NCBI GenBank assembly: GCA_000507305.1 | Contig: DF239561.1 | Span: 10,414-74,413 of the forward strand | DNA: 64,000 nt | Direction: 5' to 3' | Origin: Breviolum minutum Mf 1.05b.01 | Taxonomy: Eukaryota; Sar; Dinophyceae; Suessiales; Symbiodiniaceae | Shown here: piece after piece, positions 45,049-57,232 of the stretch | Numbering within the stretch: position 1 is the first letter of the stretch | Layout: every line of letters begins with the position of its first letter | Program-made: the position numbers and the translations under genes | The notes under the pieces: model-generated | The model's database searches: none | What the model was told of the DNA's origin: nothing | What the model saw: only the letters and a program-made list of their open reading frames with translations

Positions 45049-47480
45049 TTGATGAGATTTGTTATGGGTAAAGGGCTCCAAATTTGTAGTCGACACAATG
45101 CCAGCAAAAATATGGAGGCATCATGGACGTGTTGCCGCACTTTGGACAAGACATGCGTGCAACTAGATTATATTTTGGCAAATTTTCGCCTACAGACTGT
45201 TGAAGTGTGGAATGATTTTGCCCTTCCTATTGGGTTGGATCATCGCTGTGCCCATTGCATTTTGCAGTTCCAATGTTCTAGTCCCCCACACGTTCGTCGA
45301 CAACGAGGTCTCAAACGGTGGCAGCCAACTTTGGATTCTGACGGCTTGCCAGCAAGGTTTCACAATATTCTTCATAGGAATACGACTCGAGGCCATCATA
45401 ATTCACTGGAGGGGCTTGAGCGGTCGTTGAAGGATGCTGGACAACAAGGAGGCAATTGTGAAAAAACATATCTACAGTTCCGGCCTTCGGAGGGTTTGAA
45501 AAATTTGAGGGCACAAAGGCGTGAGACAAGGGAGGCCCAACTACGTAAATCATTGACCTTTACCATTCGCCAAAACCACAGGCAAGAAGTTCGGGTATGG
45601 AAGATGGAGTAAATGCACAGTTGGGACACGCAAAGAACTGGCGAACACTTCGGAGCATGCAATTTGCAACCAAAGGGTTCAGGCAGCAACAAACCCCGCA
45701 GCCAAATGCATTTGCAGACATGTTGGGTCAAATTTTTGCCGGAAATCCAGACAGACCGTGCCGCCCAGCCAATCTGACAGAAAACCCGTGGTCAATGCAT
45801 GAACTTCAATGTGCGGTGGGTGTTTTTTTTTTTCCTCCGCTCCTTTTTCTCGCAGAAGGTCTCTCGTGGATGACTGTTTGACTGGGCAATCTCCAGGCAG
45901 CGCCATTTCTATACCGGCGGCTCCGGATGTGCATGAAGGGTTGGGCCAAACCCAAGCCTCAGCTCCTTAGGGGCGGGCTGGGAGACGGCTGGTAGGCGGG
46001 GGTGGCGGGGCGCTTCTGACAGAAGCTGGCTGATGGAGGGGGGGTCCCCATCAGTACTGCTGGTGCCGGCGCGGTCTAAGTCCAGGTGGGTCGGATGAAA
46101 ATTCATAAGGGCGCTGATGAGGCAGGTTTGGTGGCAGAACTTTTGAAAAACTCGCCTGATGATTTCCAAGCAGACTTATTGCATTTGTTTAATGATATTC
46201 TCTACAGTGGAAATTTTCCATCATGTTGGAGCAGGACGCTTTTTCAGATGCTGGCGAAGACGGCGCGGGCTCAACAACCATCAGATTACAGGCCCATTGC
46301 AAACATCCGTTTGTTGTACAAAACATTTGCCTTCATGATTTTGGGTCGCATTGAAGCACTGCTGGAAGCACATCAGCCGGAAGAACAACACGGTTTCCGA
46401 CAGCATCGGCGGAAGGATGATCACTTGCTGACTGCAACATTATTTTTGGACAAGGCTTGGGACAAGGGAATTCCAGTGTGGATCGTAAGTCTAGATTTGT
46501 CAAAGGTTCTTGACAGGGTGAATTGGAATGCATTGTGGTTTGCGTTATGTGATCGTGGCGTTTCTGACCATCTGATTTGGATTTTGCACTTGATTTATTC
46601 CAACCAGCTGGAAGAAGTGCAAGGTGAACATAGCAACAGCAGTCCTTTTCCCATCCATGCCGGAGTGCGACAAGGATGTGTGTTGAGCCCGCGTTTGTTC
46701 TGCAGTGTATTGCAATGGGGAATGTCAGCTTGGAGACAAAATGCAGAAACACGGAAATGAGGTTTTGACCTTGGCGATAACATGGCATTTTTACTGGACC
46801 TACGCTTCGCTGATGATATCCTTCTATTTGCACGAACAGCTGCAGAAGCAATGGCTTTATTGGACGATCTGGTACACAAATTGCAGAACATCGGGTTGCA
46901 ATTAAACACAGGAAAAACCGGTTTTTTAACTTCAGAGGTGCAACCGCCATCTTTCTTGCATACCGACAATGGATGTAAATTGCGAGTTCTGCAGCAACAG
47001 GAGGCACACAAATGGCTTGGTTGCATGATCAGTGCTGCGGGATCAAAGAACGCGCATTTGGATCTCCAACAGCATCTTCAGGCTGCATCAGGGGCCTTCC
47101 ACGCTAACAAATGGATTTTGTGTGACAAAGGCGTGTCCGTTTTACATAGACTCCGCTACTTCGAAAAAGTTATCTCCCCAGTTGCTTGCTTTGGTGCATC
47201 ACACCGTGCCATTCACAAAGATGACCAAACTGGACGTGGAATATCGTCGATTGTTGCGCATGGTTGTGGGCCCCCCTGCCGACACTAATTGGGCATCAGA
47301 TTCTGCATTGGAACTTCAGAGGACGACGAACACGCGGACGACCTGCCTACACTTGGGAAACAGCGTTGGAAAGATATTGTATTTGGAAAGCTTTGACAAT
47401 TGGATTGTGGAGGCTTTTGAGTATGGTCATTGGATGCGGTTCAAAGAGGATTTTGTGTTTTTCACGTTGTACATTAGTTG
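45049..47480 (+). pseudogene. LINE endonuclease remnant and reverse transcriptase
   Basis: The frame opens inside the endonuclease C terminus (CVQLDYILAN, then LPIGLDHRCAHC), so most of the endonuclease is missing. After a linker rich in Arg/Glu, the RT palm begins after the intron-like insertion: KGADEAGLVAELLKNSPDDF, SDYRPIANIRLLYK, VSLDLSKVLDRVNW (motif A), AGVRQGCVLSPRLF (motif B). After a shift near 46770 comes LRFADDILLFARTAA (motif C), then HKWLGCMISAAGS. Near the end: NWIVEAFEYGHWMR. The catalytic aspartates are preserved although the frame is broken. Confidence 0.8.
45816..46085 (+). other. 270-bp intron-like insertion in the LINE, flanked by GTGGGT direct repeats
   Basis: GTGGGT occurs at 45816-45821 and again at 46086-46091. 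The 270 bp between starts with GT and ends TCCAG. Removing it joins HELQCAV to GRMKIHKGADEAG in one frame, exactly as expected for the LINE RT. It contains a long T/C tract (45822-45840) and, at 45975-46025, a GC-rich block (GGGCTGGGAGACGG) also found at 42961-43007. This fits an introner-like insertion with a 6-bp target duplication that supplies the 5' splice site. Confidence 0.7.
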
Positions 47481-47564
47481 ATCGGGTAAAATCCTGCATT
47501 TCATTTGCTTGCGCCCTAAAGGGGCTGCCTTCGGGCCGGCAAGTTTTGACTTGACTTGACTTAA

Positions 47565-48055
47565 CTTTGCGGGTGCATGTGGGTCAGCACCCCAGCAAAC
47601 CTTTTTTTTGGCACAGGCGACGAGAAAAAAAAAATCCTTTATGCGCACTACTTCAACTTCAGTACAATTTTATCTTACGTGTGGCAGAAGGCATAACAAG
47701 CTTCAAAGAGTGCAGGTCAGTGACGGTAGGATTTCGCTTCCCACAGCCATGGACCCGAACTTTTGCATCAACCACACTTTAGATTTTGATAATCCCACGT
47801 GTGTGGAACCAACACTATTCCACCTTTTTTTTATTCATTCATTCGCCTCGTGTACGGTGACACATGGGCAGGGAAAGCCAATGGCGTTATTAACCTGGCG
47901 GCGGAAAACAAAATGCGCGAATTTTCGAGCGCCACTTAGCGGCGTCACGGAGTAGATCACCTAACATGTTAAAACCTTCAAAAATTTCCACTGCCATTCT
48001 ATACACTTCGGAAGCCGATATTTGTTTGGACGACCCCGGCGGCGTGGAGCTGATA
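47565..48055. other. no gene recognised
   Basis: Between the tail of LINE copy B and the minus-strand LINE fragment. Open frames are short and resemble nothing known. Confidence 0.4.
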
Positions 48056-48059
48056 GGTT

Positions 48060-48600
48060 TTACAAAATAAAGCTACTAGGTTGGAAAACGGATCGTCGGC
48101 GAACATCATCATCAGGAAGCACTGCAAAGGATTGAAATAAACATAGCTGTCTGAATTTCAAGATGGCGGACAAGCGTTTGCAGTGGCTTCCCTGCAACAC
48201 CGTTGCATTTGAAATACGACTGATGTACGGAGGTGGGATATGAAGGATAGAACGGAGGCACTTTGCTTGAAACCTACCAATTTTCCGTAGTTCCGCCTTA
48301 TTCAGCCACATTGTGTGCAGGCAATATAACAACTTTGACACCACACAAGCTTGGAAGATACGGATCTTTTGTTGGGGGTGCAAGATACACATCCTTGTGA
48401 TATGCCAAAATGTTGCGGCCTTGGTTCGGACGTATGTCCAGCATCTCGCACGACAAACCTGCGACCACCGTACATTGCACGTATAATGGCGCAAAAACCG
48501 TCTGGGATACCGAAGCGCCGCAAAGCAACAATCAGGCCATCCGGGCAAATGGAGTCAAATGAATATCAAACACTGAAATCGTTGAAGTAGTGCTGCCACA
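48060..48600 (-). pseudogene. LINE copy C, reverse transcriptase fragment with the catalytic box deleted
   Basis: On the minus strand one frame reads ICPDGLIVALRRFGIPDGF and then HFGISQGC (RT motifs A/B). After a shift near 48375 it goes straight into KIRIFQACVVSKLLYCLHT and RFQAKCLRSILHI (thumb). The segment that should carry the FADD-type catalytic box is absent. The sequence differs from copies A and B, so it is another LINE family. Confidence 0.75.
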
Positions 48601-48677
48601 AGTCGGTCGCTTAAGTTCTCAATATCCAATCTTCAAGATGCTGCCACCGGGCAAAATGTTGTAATGGCAAATCCCAA

Positions 48678-49090
48678 GTGAGAAGTGCTCGTCCAAGTGC
48701 TATGATTACAACACTGGACAGCACAGGCTCAAAATTAAATGCTTCGAAAACAATCATTTTAGACACTCCATGGGTTGACCTTACATCTTGGAGAGTAGCT
48801 GTTTTGGATGACGTAGTGTGGAACTCACATTTGGATTCGTGTGTCGATTTGGGCCGCGTGCAAATAGCAGCTGTTTGCATATACCCGCATTTGGCGCTAG
48901 CGCCCCCGATGTTTGATTGGAGAGATGTGGCTGCAGATGCTGACCAATGGATGACGGAGGTGGATGAGTTCAAAAAAAGTTGTACAGAGTAGCCGACTTC
49001 GTTTCACAGATTGGTGGTAATTTGGCACTTTTCGTCTTTGCTCGCGCCCTCAAAAGGGCTGCCTTTGCGGCTTGCGAACCTCGCACCTCA
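48678..49090 (+). pseudogene. possible LINE-derived fragment with 3' tail
   Basis: The start of the frame (GSKLNASKTIILDTP) resembles the end of an RT palm. The remainder (MFDWRDVAADADQWMTEVDE, stop 48992) is not typical RT. It is followed at about 49045-49085 by CGCGCCCTCAAAAGGGCTGC, a LINE-type tail. Confidence 0.45.
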
Positions 49091-49099
49091 GACGTGGTG

Positions 49100-51430
49100 C
49101 CTACGTCCGAAACAGGCTCGCCATTGGCGCGCATGCCTGACATTGTCTGACATGACCACCAGACCTTGTGACCCAGCTGTCATCAAGGAACGCGTACTCT
49201 GTTTGACTTGACAATCGAATTGTTCGAAGACGGTTCGTACTGTCTTGGCTTCCTGGCGGGTAAGAACGCCGGGATATTCTCCGGCTTCCGCTTGGGTCCA
49301 ACGTATAGAACTGCCCGTTGCAATCATGTCTGTCAATGGTCAATGGTTAATGGTCAACCCTGTATGCCCAATCCGGCAGCATACTTCGGGCACACAGGGG
49401 CAAGTCTGAAACTCCTTCTTGTATACATCAGTTACATCAGTGCTGGCCAGAATCTCAAAGTTGAGGAACAGTTGAAAGTTGAACCTCACAAATCATGATC
49501 CATAGCAGCCATCTCCCATGAAGGTAACTCTATCAACCGGCATACAACGATGTTTCACCGTAGAATATGCAGACAATCGGGGTAGCATTTGCTGCGGCCT
49601 AGGTGGGCAGTCCTCGCAGGGCGCTGGCGCGGGAGATTGCGCCATCCGCCCTTACGCCGTCAACAGCTAGGATGCTATGGGTGGCGGGCAGTTGGGTGGC
49701 ATCACTGCCCTTCATGGACGACAACTTCTGCGGGTCGAAATGGCACCGCTGCATGCTGTATGATTGTTTGTCCAAGGTGCTTGTCATTGCTGGGGCAATG
49801 TTTCTGGCCACGACTGTGCATATGAGGTCTTCAACAACTTTGCCTCTTATGCGTCCACTCTGTTGTTGTCATCAAGGCATCTGGGGAGCTGGAGGGATTT
49901 GGCCGACACAAATTGCATGATGTTGGCGTCGGAGGTCTGTGGGGCTGTGGGGCTGTGGACCGTTGCATCTCCGTGGGCAAGTGGCCCAGGTGGTACTGCT
50001 CGGCGTGCAGCTTGCAATTTCCCCTTGGTGAACACTGGTTGCGCATTTCTTGCCGTCATTCAATTTAGATAAGAATTCACCCGAAGATTCGGGTGGACTG
50101 GTTATTGGTGGGGTGTTTTTGTTGACATGGCTGCCTCAAGAAAGCATACGGACCGATTCGTCTGGGCCCCATCCTCTGGATCAAAAATCAGAGCTCAGGT
50201 AGAGTCTCACAAGTGTTGCGGACAACTGAAATTTTGACGCTTCACTTTCAACAATACGCACGTCGTGTTGCCATAGCTGCCATAGCTGCACTCCTTAGCC
50301 GATGACATCCTCCGTTGACGTGTGGTCGACCCAGTACCACGTGTGGTCGACCCAGCAGTACCAGGCAACGGAAACAAAAAGAAAATAAGTATAAGGATCA
50401 AAATTTACGGATACCAACAGCACAAAATCAAAGAAAAGGACTCGAAAAATTGTTTTTTGCAAGAATTGTCGCATGGAAACGCTGTACATTCCTGGATTTT
50501 TGCCCGTTTGTGCACTTAATATAGCCATATCAAATTTTCTGGTCTTTAGGATGGTTTGAGCATGCGATTCGTTAAAACTTTCAAACACTCTCAATTCCTG
50601 TGTTTTAGCGTCACGCAAATATCATCATTTTGGGCTGCAGCGTGCATATAGCATCGCAAGTGCGGTGCATTGTTGAAGACTATAAAAATAGAACTTGAAA
50701 CATGTACAGGTTATGTTTGTTTTTGACGATTACACGGCGACTGCACGTTCAAAACTACAGCAAAAACAGCTCCTTTTGCACTTTCGTCGTATTGCTTTCT
50801 AGAAAACATTACAAATCTCAGCATTTTGAGCACATAAAACATTGTAAATAGCAGCGTCTTGTTGAAGTAGCTATCCAAATAAGTTTTAATTAGTTGCAGT
50901 ATGTTGCAGTTCGGACGTTTGCATCCCCGGCCCTGCCAGGAGAAGCGCTAAGCTCCCCCTTTCTCCGATTTTGGGTGTCGAATCGAAGTTTGCTGGCCCA
51001 GAATCGGCATCTTTAGGTAACAAGCACAAAGTATCACAAAAACATGCAAAAACTCTCTCCATGAGAAACATTCGATCTACCATGCAAACTGAAAACTAGG
51101 ATGTTTCCCAGCATTGCCATCCATCTTCCCAAATCGAGTATTTGTCTAGCGCGGTCCCGTAGGTAGGCAGGTCGTCTAAGCTCTCGTGTTCCCCTGTTCC
51201 AAACGACGTTCGAGCAGCAAAATGTGAGATGCGAAGTTACAGACTGCGTGTGTTCATGTAAGCGAGCAAGTGTTCAATCGGTTTAAGGGTGTTTGCACCT
51301 TGTTCCATGCTAAATTTCATGCCACGGGAATTCTTAGTTGGTGTCCGCAGGCGGGCCCACGACCAGGACCTCCTTACATCGAGATCATCCCATTCCATGC
51401 GTCTACTGTTTTGGGTGCAGCATAACCATA
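49100..51430. other. no convincing gene
   Basis: Open frames at 49603-50072 overlap in several phases without recognisable motifs. A CATAGCTGCCATAGCTGCA duplication lies at about 50272-50290, and a duplicated GTGTGGTCGACCCAG word at 50320-50356. Confidence 0.35.
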
Positions 51431-51440
51431 GCTGGCCATC

Positions 51441-51680
51441 ACTGTGAACCACACAAAGGGCGCTGGCTGGGCCACATTGTTCATCTTCAACAACATGCAC
51501 TTCGAGGATCCTTCATGGTGTTGTACGTTTTACCCGCAATACCGCACCGTGTTCGACCATCTCTTTCGTTTTCGGTGCCCCGTTTTCGGCCAGGAACTTG
51601 GCGACACAACGCTGGCGAAGTGTGAAGAGCAAATAGCGGGTATTACGGCTGGATCTTACATGTTTTCATCAACTGAATAA
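51441..51680 (+). CDS. small unrecognised ORF
   Basis: Reads GAGWATLFIFNNMHFEDPSW, then YRTVFDHLFRFRCPVFGQEL to a stop at 51680. Aromatic-rich and regular in composition, unlike the surrounding noise, but no family is recognised and no start or splice sites are clear. It may be the last exon of a gene or a decayed element. Confidence 0.25.
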   Translation, partial: TVNHTKGAGWATLFIFNNMHFEDPSWCCTFYPQYRTVFDHLFRFRCPVFGQELGDTTLAKCEEQIAGITAGSYMFSSTE

Positions 51681-51699
51681 GCATATGATCAAAATGCAA

Positions 51700-52780
51700 G
51701 AACACGTAGCAGGCATCATGAGCACACAACAGCCAAACAGTCCCAAAGTGCTTGATTGAATAGCATCAACCAGAGAGAGAAGAGCTTGACATCGGCGAAG
51801 AAACACCAAATAAATCCAGAAGTACATGTAGTACATGGCCTACCATTCTTCACACAATTTTTCGCCAGGATCATGTTGGGGCATGTGGTTTTTCCAGACC
51901 GTTGGGCATGTCGACCGTTTGTGCTGACAGGTGCTGCCTTCGACCATGATGCTCCGTCGGACAGCTCGATTTCTTGCATGGCTTCTTGGGAACAAATGTG
52001 TTGTTTCGGTGGTTGGTGGTCCTCTTGTCTGACAAGACACACAAAAAATGCGCCGGCGCTTACGGCTGTGAAGGTGTCGAAGTATCCTGTTTCTATCCGT
52101 TGCGCTTCAGGTGAAATGCAACCGCAAAACGGAGCCGCGGTAAACGTCAGGAGATGTCGGAGAAACCCAAGACGTGGAAAACAGTTCCCCTTTTCAATCG
52201 CCGCCGGCCGCCTTTTTAGTTCCCGAAACGGAAGAATCATATTCAAGAAACGGATGGAAAAAAAGATGCCACCCACTCCGGGGCACACCATCACCTATAG
52301 CCCTCGGGGTGGTCCCCGGATGTTTTAAGGTGGTCATTCGACCTAACCGTTAAAACGCCTGTTGTGGCCCCCTCCGTGGGGCGAAAAAAAATGTTACTTC
52401 AGATGTTCTCTTGAGCTCAACAAGTAAATAAGTAAGATCCTTTTGGAACCACAAAGCAATTCCATCAAGACAGATGGACTACAGGCCAGAATACTTCTTC
52501 AGCAGGTCAGTCACTTTCGTAAAGTATGCCTGGCAGCTACGAAAACCCGAAGCATTCATCTATCAGATTGCAGTGGAGGGTCATAAAACATCAACAACGG
52601 CTGCATTGACAATTGAATATGATTGATGGCTTATGGATTGTATCTTTGCAAAAGTATGCATTTCAGTGCTGTCATTACTCCTCTCAACCAATCGAATTGA
52701 TTAATCCCTTTCCATATGAGTTTGTATCAAAGACATTCACGTTTTCCACCAACTTTGACCTGTCAAGGATGTTGTGGTCC
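51700..52780. other. no gene; CG-richer repeat-like block
   Basis: The frame at 51756-52328 is open but has no recognisable motif. Between 52290 and 52390 there is a CCTCGGGGTGGTCCCCGG-type palindromic, GC-rich block, possibly the end of a mobile element. Confidence 0.3.
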
Positions 52781-52793
52781 TCACTCTCCAGGT

Positions 52794-55700
52794 TTAAGGG
52801 GGCGCCTTCTTCAGATCCGGCTTATAGAAGGCCGTCAAGTGACCGGTGTCCTCGTTATCCACTGAAGCGGTTTTCTTTTGCACTCTCAGAATTTTAGGAA
52901 AAAAAACAAGAAAAAAAATCTCAAGAGATTTGCAGGAAAAGAAACCTGCTTTATCAGTTTTGAGTCCCAAAACTGAGTCCTTAAGGACCTGGTAGTCAAA
53001 CTCTGCAGTGGTCCAATCCTTCCAAGCCTCAAAAAAACACACCGGACCAAGCAGGTGAAAACAACCTCCCGGTTACCTGAGAAAAAAAAACAGCAAAAAA
53101 CACCACACCTGCACCATGTCGCTCTTGATAAAGTGTTCACCTTCGCACCACCAGCAATGTAAAGGGAAATCAAACTTTGGAGCTCCCGCATGCTTGAACT
53201 TGTACCTTCGTCGAGTCACAAGGCATGGCTCTGGCCGAAAAGGACAGACGGACAGACACAAACCAAAACACTTCTTTAGCCACGATTCGCCATGCAAGTT
53301 TTGACAAAGCTAATGGTGTTTTCCGGACTTGGGATCAACTAACTCCTGAGTACTTTTGGCGATCAAAACATTTTTGCAATCAAAAACCCACATGAGAAAT
53401 TCCGCATAGAAAGCCCATACACCATCCCATCTCTTCCTGGTTTTTTCAAGCATCATCTAAAACCTCCATCATCAATCAACAATCTGTCTAAAAACTTTCC
53501 AAATTTTTCAACCAGGACACTGATCGAACAAGTTGAAGTCAGCACGCATCATTGGTTCCCAAGTCTCCTTCCAGGTGGGTTCCTCGAAGACCACCTGGGG
53601 CAAGCCGGTCATCCATGGGGGGTGCCATTCGGTGGAGGGAGGTGTTGTGCTGCGGTGAAACCCATGGAGTTCTCCGTGCCTGTCCAGCACCAGTAAAGTG
53701 ACCACTATCCCAATTGAGGACTTCCTGGCAGGTTGTTGCAAAAGGCGATTTTTTGACGGGAAAGGCAAGCATCAAGCATCACTACCGTCACGTATTTACA
53801 CACCTTCTTTGAAAAAAAACGCGAAGCAAAGCTAGTACAAACAGTATACTACCTCAAAGGTGCCTATCTATGATTCCATATCTCTAGGGTTTCAATATCA
53901 TTCCTACTATGATTTCAATACACGTTTGCCACATCTCACAGCAACTTAGCTTGCCAAGCCTTCTTCATCTCTGCATCGTTCAGCTTGGCATTCCGTCTCC
54001 ATGGACCTGTGCTGAGACTTCAAGCCGAGCCATGTAGGCAATAGAAACCTGCTAGCATCTACGGAAAACCGATTGATTGGAGGGTTCAACTACAATTTTG
54101 ACCATACCCACAAAACGTCAAGATTTCTCTAGCGTTTAGCAAATTATGATTGATCCTTTTTCTGCCAGGTCAGTCTGCCAAGATGTTGTAAACCTCCCTC
54201 TATTTACCTTGGTGTACCATATCCATCTTTCCAAACATCAAAACAGTTGTGAAAATCAGAAAAGATCCAACTTGGCGGATCTGAACACCCCCTGAATCTT
54301 GTGGCAACTTCCTCCCTTCTAAGCTTCGCTTCCTCCAAATCCCAACCCTCCAAAACCCACTGCGACTTGGGGCTTCCCGGCGTTTCGTCTCAGGCCAATG
54401 GGGTGCAGGGAAAGTCACCTCAAGGTATCCAACCCTCACATTTCTATACTGTGCATGGAAAACCATGAGTTTATACATGTTCAATGGATTTCAATAGTGA
54501 ATCAGGAGTTGTAGTCATCTTTTTCAGGAAACTGCCACATGTTCTCCAGCCACTTTCGCCAACTGTCAACTAAGACTCCACACAAAGAAGGCCGCCAAAG
54601 GCATTGGGAGTCCAATCTGCGCGAATGATCGGCGACAAAGATGACACTTCTCGGCTCGTTGAAGCCAGAAACTTCCAGAATCTACCAAAAAAAACTTCCA
54701 GAAGTCCGGGCATGTCTATGCAAAATATGTGTTTGTTAGTTGTTCTTTCCACCAAACTTAACATTCTTCAAATTACGTTCACTGTTACAACACCTTTCCC
54801 ATTGCAGTGTATCACATATCACCGCATCACTGGTACAAATGTAGCCTTGCGGCAATGCATCAAAAACTCGAAGCCCACCCAGGTGCCAACCTTGGTAGTA
54901 TCGGAGAATATACCACCTGGAAAGTAGATGGCTAGCCACTCCCATATATTGGTGTATCATGGGCCCTTTACAAATTGCCACCTTTTGGGAGTGGCTAGCC
55001 ATCTATTTTCACTATGGAGAACGTCTCTCTTTCAATCTCTTTAAGAAATGATGTCTTTTGCAGAATCAAGAATACTTTTATGCCTCTTCTGCCCTGCCTA
55101 GTCATTTATTGAAAATTGTGTATTTCTTTCTTTCTGATCTAGTCTATGCATTTAACACAAATATCATATCTCTCTCTCTCGACATCCACATTATCTACAC
55201 CACTTGCTGTGTCTTGGCGTCTCTCGTCACCCGAATCCCTGCAATACCCTTCTGCTCGAGCAACGGAATGGCCCCAAATGACATACGGCACACCATCCGT
55301 CAGCTTTTCGTAGGCCACACCCTGGCAAAGTGGTCATTCCTTTGGTCCGAGTTTTCATGATTTTTAGAATAAGTCCACTGATCTGTGAAGCAAAACACTG
55401 CTTCAAGAAAAAATGCGGAAAAAAATAATATATAGAAGTTCGAGAACTTCTTTCACTCACTTGAAAACTTCATTCTTTCTCTCATCCAAATCTTTCACTA
55501 CTTAGCTAAAGGTGTCGAGGGATCGGATCAGTCCCTGAGTCACCAAAATGCCAGTGCCACGATCAACTCAGGAGCTAGGGTGTCTGTGGAGGTGTGCTTC
55601 TTTTCCTGCAGACATGGAAAGGTGGATTTTCTTTCAAACCTTGGACTGGATGGAGCAACACATCACTGATTGGGATGAGCCTCTAAGTGTATCAATCCAG

Positions 55701-56214
55701 GTATAGTATGAGTCAGTCATCCTCCTTTCAAGCACCATTTGAAGTTGACAAGACCCACCAAAAACTGCTAAAAAAAGAAAACCCTTGATGTATCGTGATG
55801 TCTCATCCAAATTTTGCCTCCACAAAAAGCTCTCTTTCATGTTCAGGCAAGTATCCGGATCGCCCCTGGATTAACCTTTGTCAGGTGGTGCAAATAATCC
55901 TGGTTCTCCATACATGATGCTATGCACATGGACCGATGAAAATACACTTGACACCACTTTTATCACCAATCTACCAAATCTGAAGAGAAAAAATATAACC
56001 AATATCAGATATCTTAGTAACTTCCCCATGAAGTCTGGATTTTTTCAACATTGCCGCATTCTGCACGATGTCTGATGCTCCCTCATCCCCGGCCACTTGG
56101 CTGCTCCCCCCCCGGTGACCTTCAACAGCTTATCACGACCGGGATAGTCAAAGGCCATAATCTCCACTTGCCTCAAAAACAGCACCAGCACTCCTTCTGG
56201 GGAAGAAATACTGC
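52794..56214 (-). CDS. type II thioesterase-like alpha/beta hydrolase, multi-exon
   Basis: Minus-strand exons in family order. 56214-56120: LRQVEIMAFDYPGRDKLLK (the PGR block of GrsT-type thioesterases). 55985-55878: helical segment (SSVFSSVHVHSIMYGEPGLF). About 55335-55265: AYEKLTDGVPYVIWGHSV, with the GHS nucleophile elbow. About 54680-54570: REVSSLSPIIRADWTPNAF. About 54400-54305: VLEGWDLEEAKLRREEVATR. 53768-53520: FEEPTWKETWEPMMRADFNL. 53035-52970: EAWKDWTTAEFDYQVL. Last exon: TGHLTAFYKPDLKKAPP, with the probable catalytic His, stop 52796-52794. Such enzymes release or edit acyl chains on polyketide, fatty-acid or peptide synthases. A shift near 54580 may be an unrecognised splice site or a defect. 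Confidence 0.65.
54921..55009. mobile_element. MITE with 24-bp inverted repeats
   Basis: The first 24 bases (from AAAGTAGATGGCTAGCCACT) and the last 24 (to GTGGCTAGCCATCTATTTT) are inverted repeats with one mismatch. The whole element is 89 bp and lies in an intron of the thioesterase gene. Confidence 0.8.
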
Positions 56215-57232
56215 CTAAGTTAACTCCAGCATCTTTAAAAAATTTGTGGGCAACTCTGCATTCCCTGGTGTGAGGGGTGTATTTTATGCCAGAATCATCC
56301 AGTTTCACTGTTGAAGGTCGGTGGCAAATCCTCCCAAGTGGTGGTGAGGATTTTTTTAGCAACAGCAATACGATCAAGAATCCTTCAAAGAGGGAAGGTT
56401 CATTTTCACCTGTGTAGAAGAATGACGTGTATTTACTGTAGTATATCACCAAATATGAACAAGGTATGACTCGGGTTAAGTAAACAATGGGAATTCAGAT
56501 CCTGGCACATTTGGGAACTGGTATATATAATGCATCTTATTTCAAACCTCTAACTAGAGCGTGAAGTGTGAAAGTCAATTTGGCTATCAGGCTATCACTG
56601 CAAATCACACCTTCTTTAAAAAAAGTTGATTCCAACTTTCCGAAGTTACATGATCTCAGGGTCCACACTTTGTCTCCTTGACCCAGTCGGTAAATGGCGA
56701 TTTTGGCCTGTCCAAAGCCCCAAACAGAAGGCCATCTGATTCTGATCCTTGCCAGTGAAGCACTTGTCTATAGACTCCTTATATGTAATATCGCCTGTAC
56801 TACTACACTAGGTATAAAATGAAGATGGAGAAATGAGAAACCTCCAAATATCTTTGATAAAAAGTAGGGACCTTCAGTTCACGACTTTTAAGGCAACATC
56901 GTTCACAGTTCGCTTCTGAATACCTGATATCACAGCCCTCCAACCACCCAACCACCCCCCCGCACCCTGTGTAGATAGACTCAGCACTACCCGCGTTGTG
57001 GAAGCACAAAATTCGCAACTTGGGTTTGTCCAAGGGAAATCCCAACACCTGAGCCGAGGCACAAAATATCTTACGATCAATCATGTCGACCCTAGCAGCA
57101 TCTCAACCAAATTCAACTCCCCATTTTTCAAGCTTGATATCCAACTTGATATGACCATTGGATATGGGAATATTCCCTACCTGCATCTCTGAGTTGAACC
57201 AGCGAAAAAAACGGCCTAATTTTAGCGGCGCA

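Larger units (their letters stand above)
43853..47560 (+). mobile_element. LINE copy B (non-LTR retrotransposon), 5' end marked by spliced-leader relics
   Basis: Order: leader relics, coiled-coil/RRM-like ORF1 region (43929-45003), C-terminal part of an APE-type endonuclease (45049 onwards), reverse transcriptase (46092-47280), stop near 47480, then a hairpin-like tail (GGGGCTGCCTTCGGGCCGGC) ending in GACTTGACTTGACTTAAC at about 47550. It is inactive: at least three frameshifts or stops and a large loss of the endonuclease N-terminal part are visible. Confidence 0.8.

Noticed and set aside
49603..50072. Overlapping 100-aa frames in several phases
   Set aside because: No recognisable family and no splice or start context.
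51756..52328. 190-aa plus-strand frame
   Set aside because: No motif, and an overlapping minus-strand frame is equally long; probably chance in a GC-richer block.
55548..55701. Plus-strand frame starting MPVPRSTQELGCLWRC and ending at a GTATAG donor-like site
   Set aside because: It looks protein-like, but it sits inside an intron of the minus-strand thioesterase gene and has no supporting plus-strand neighbours.
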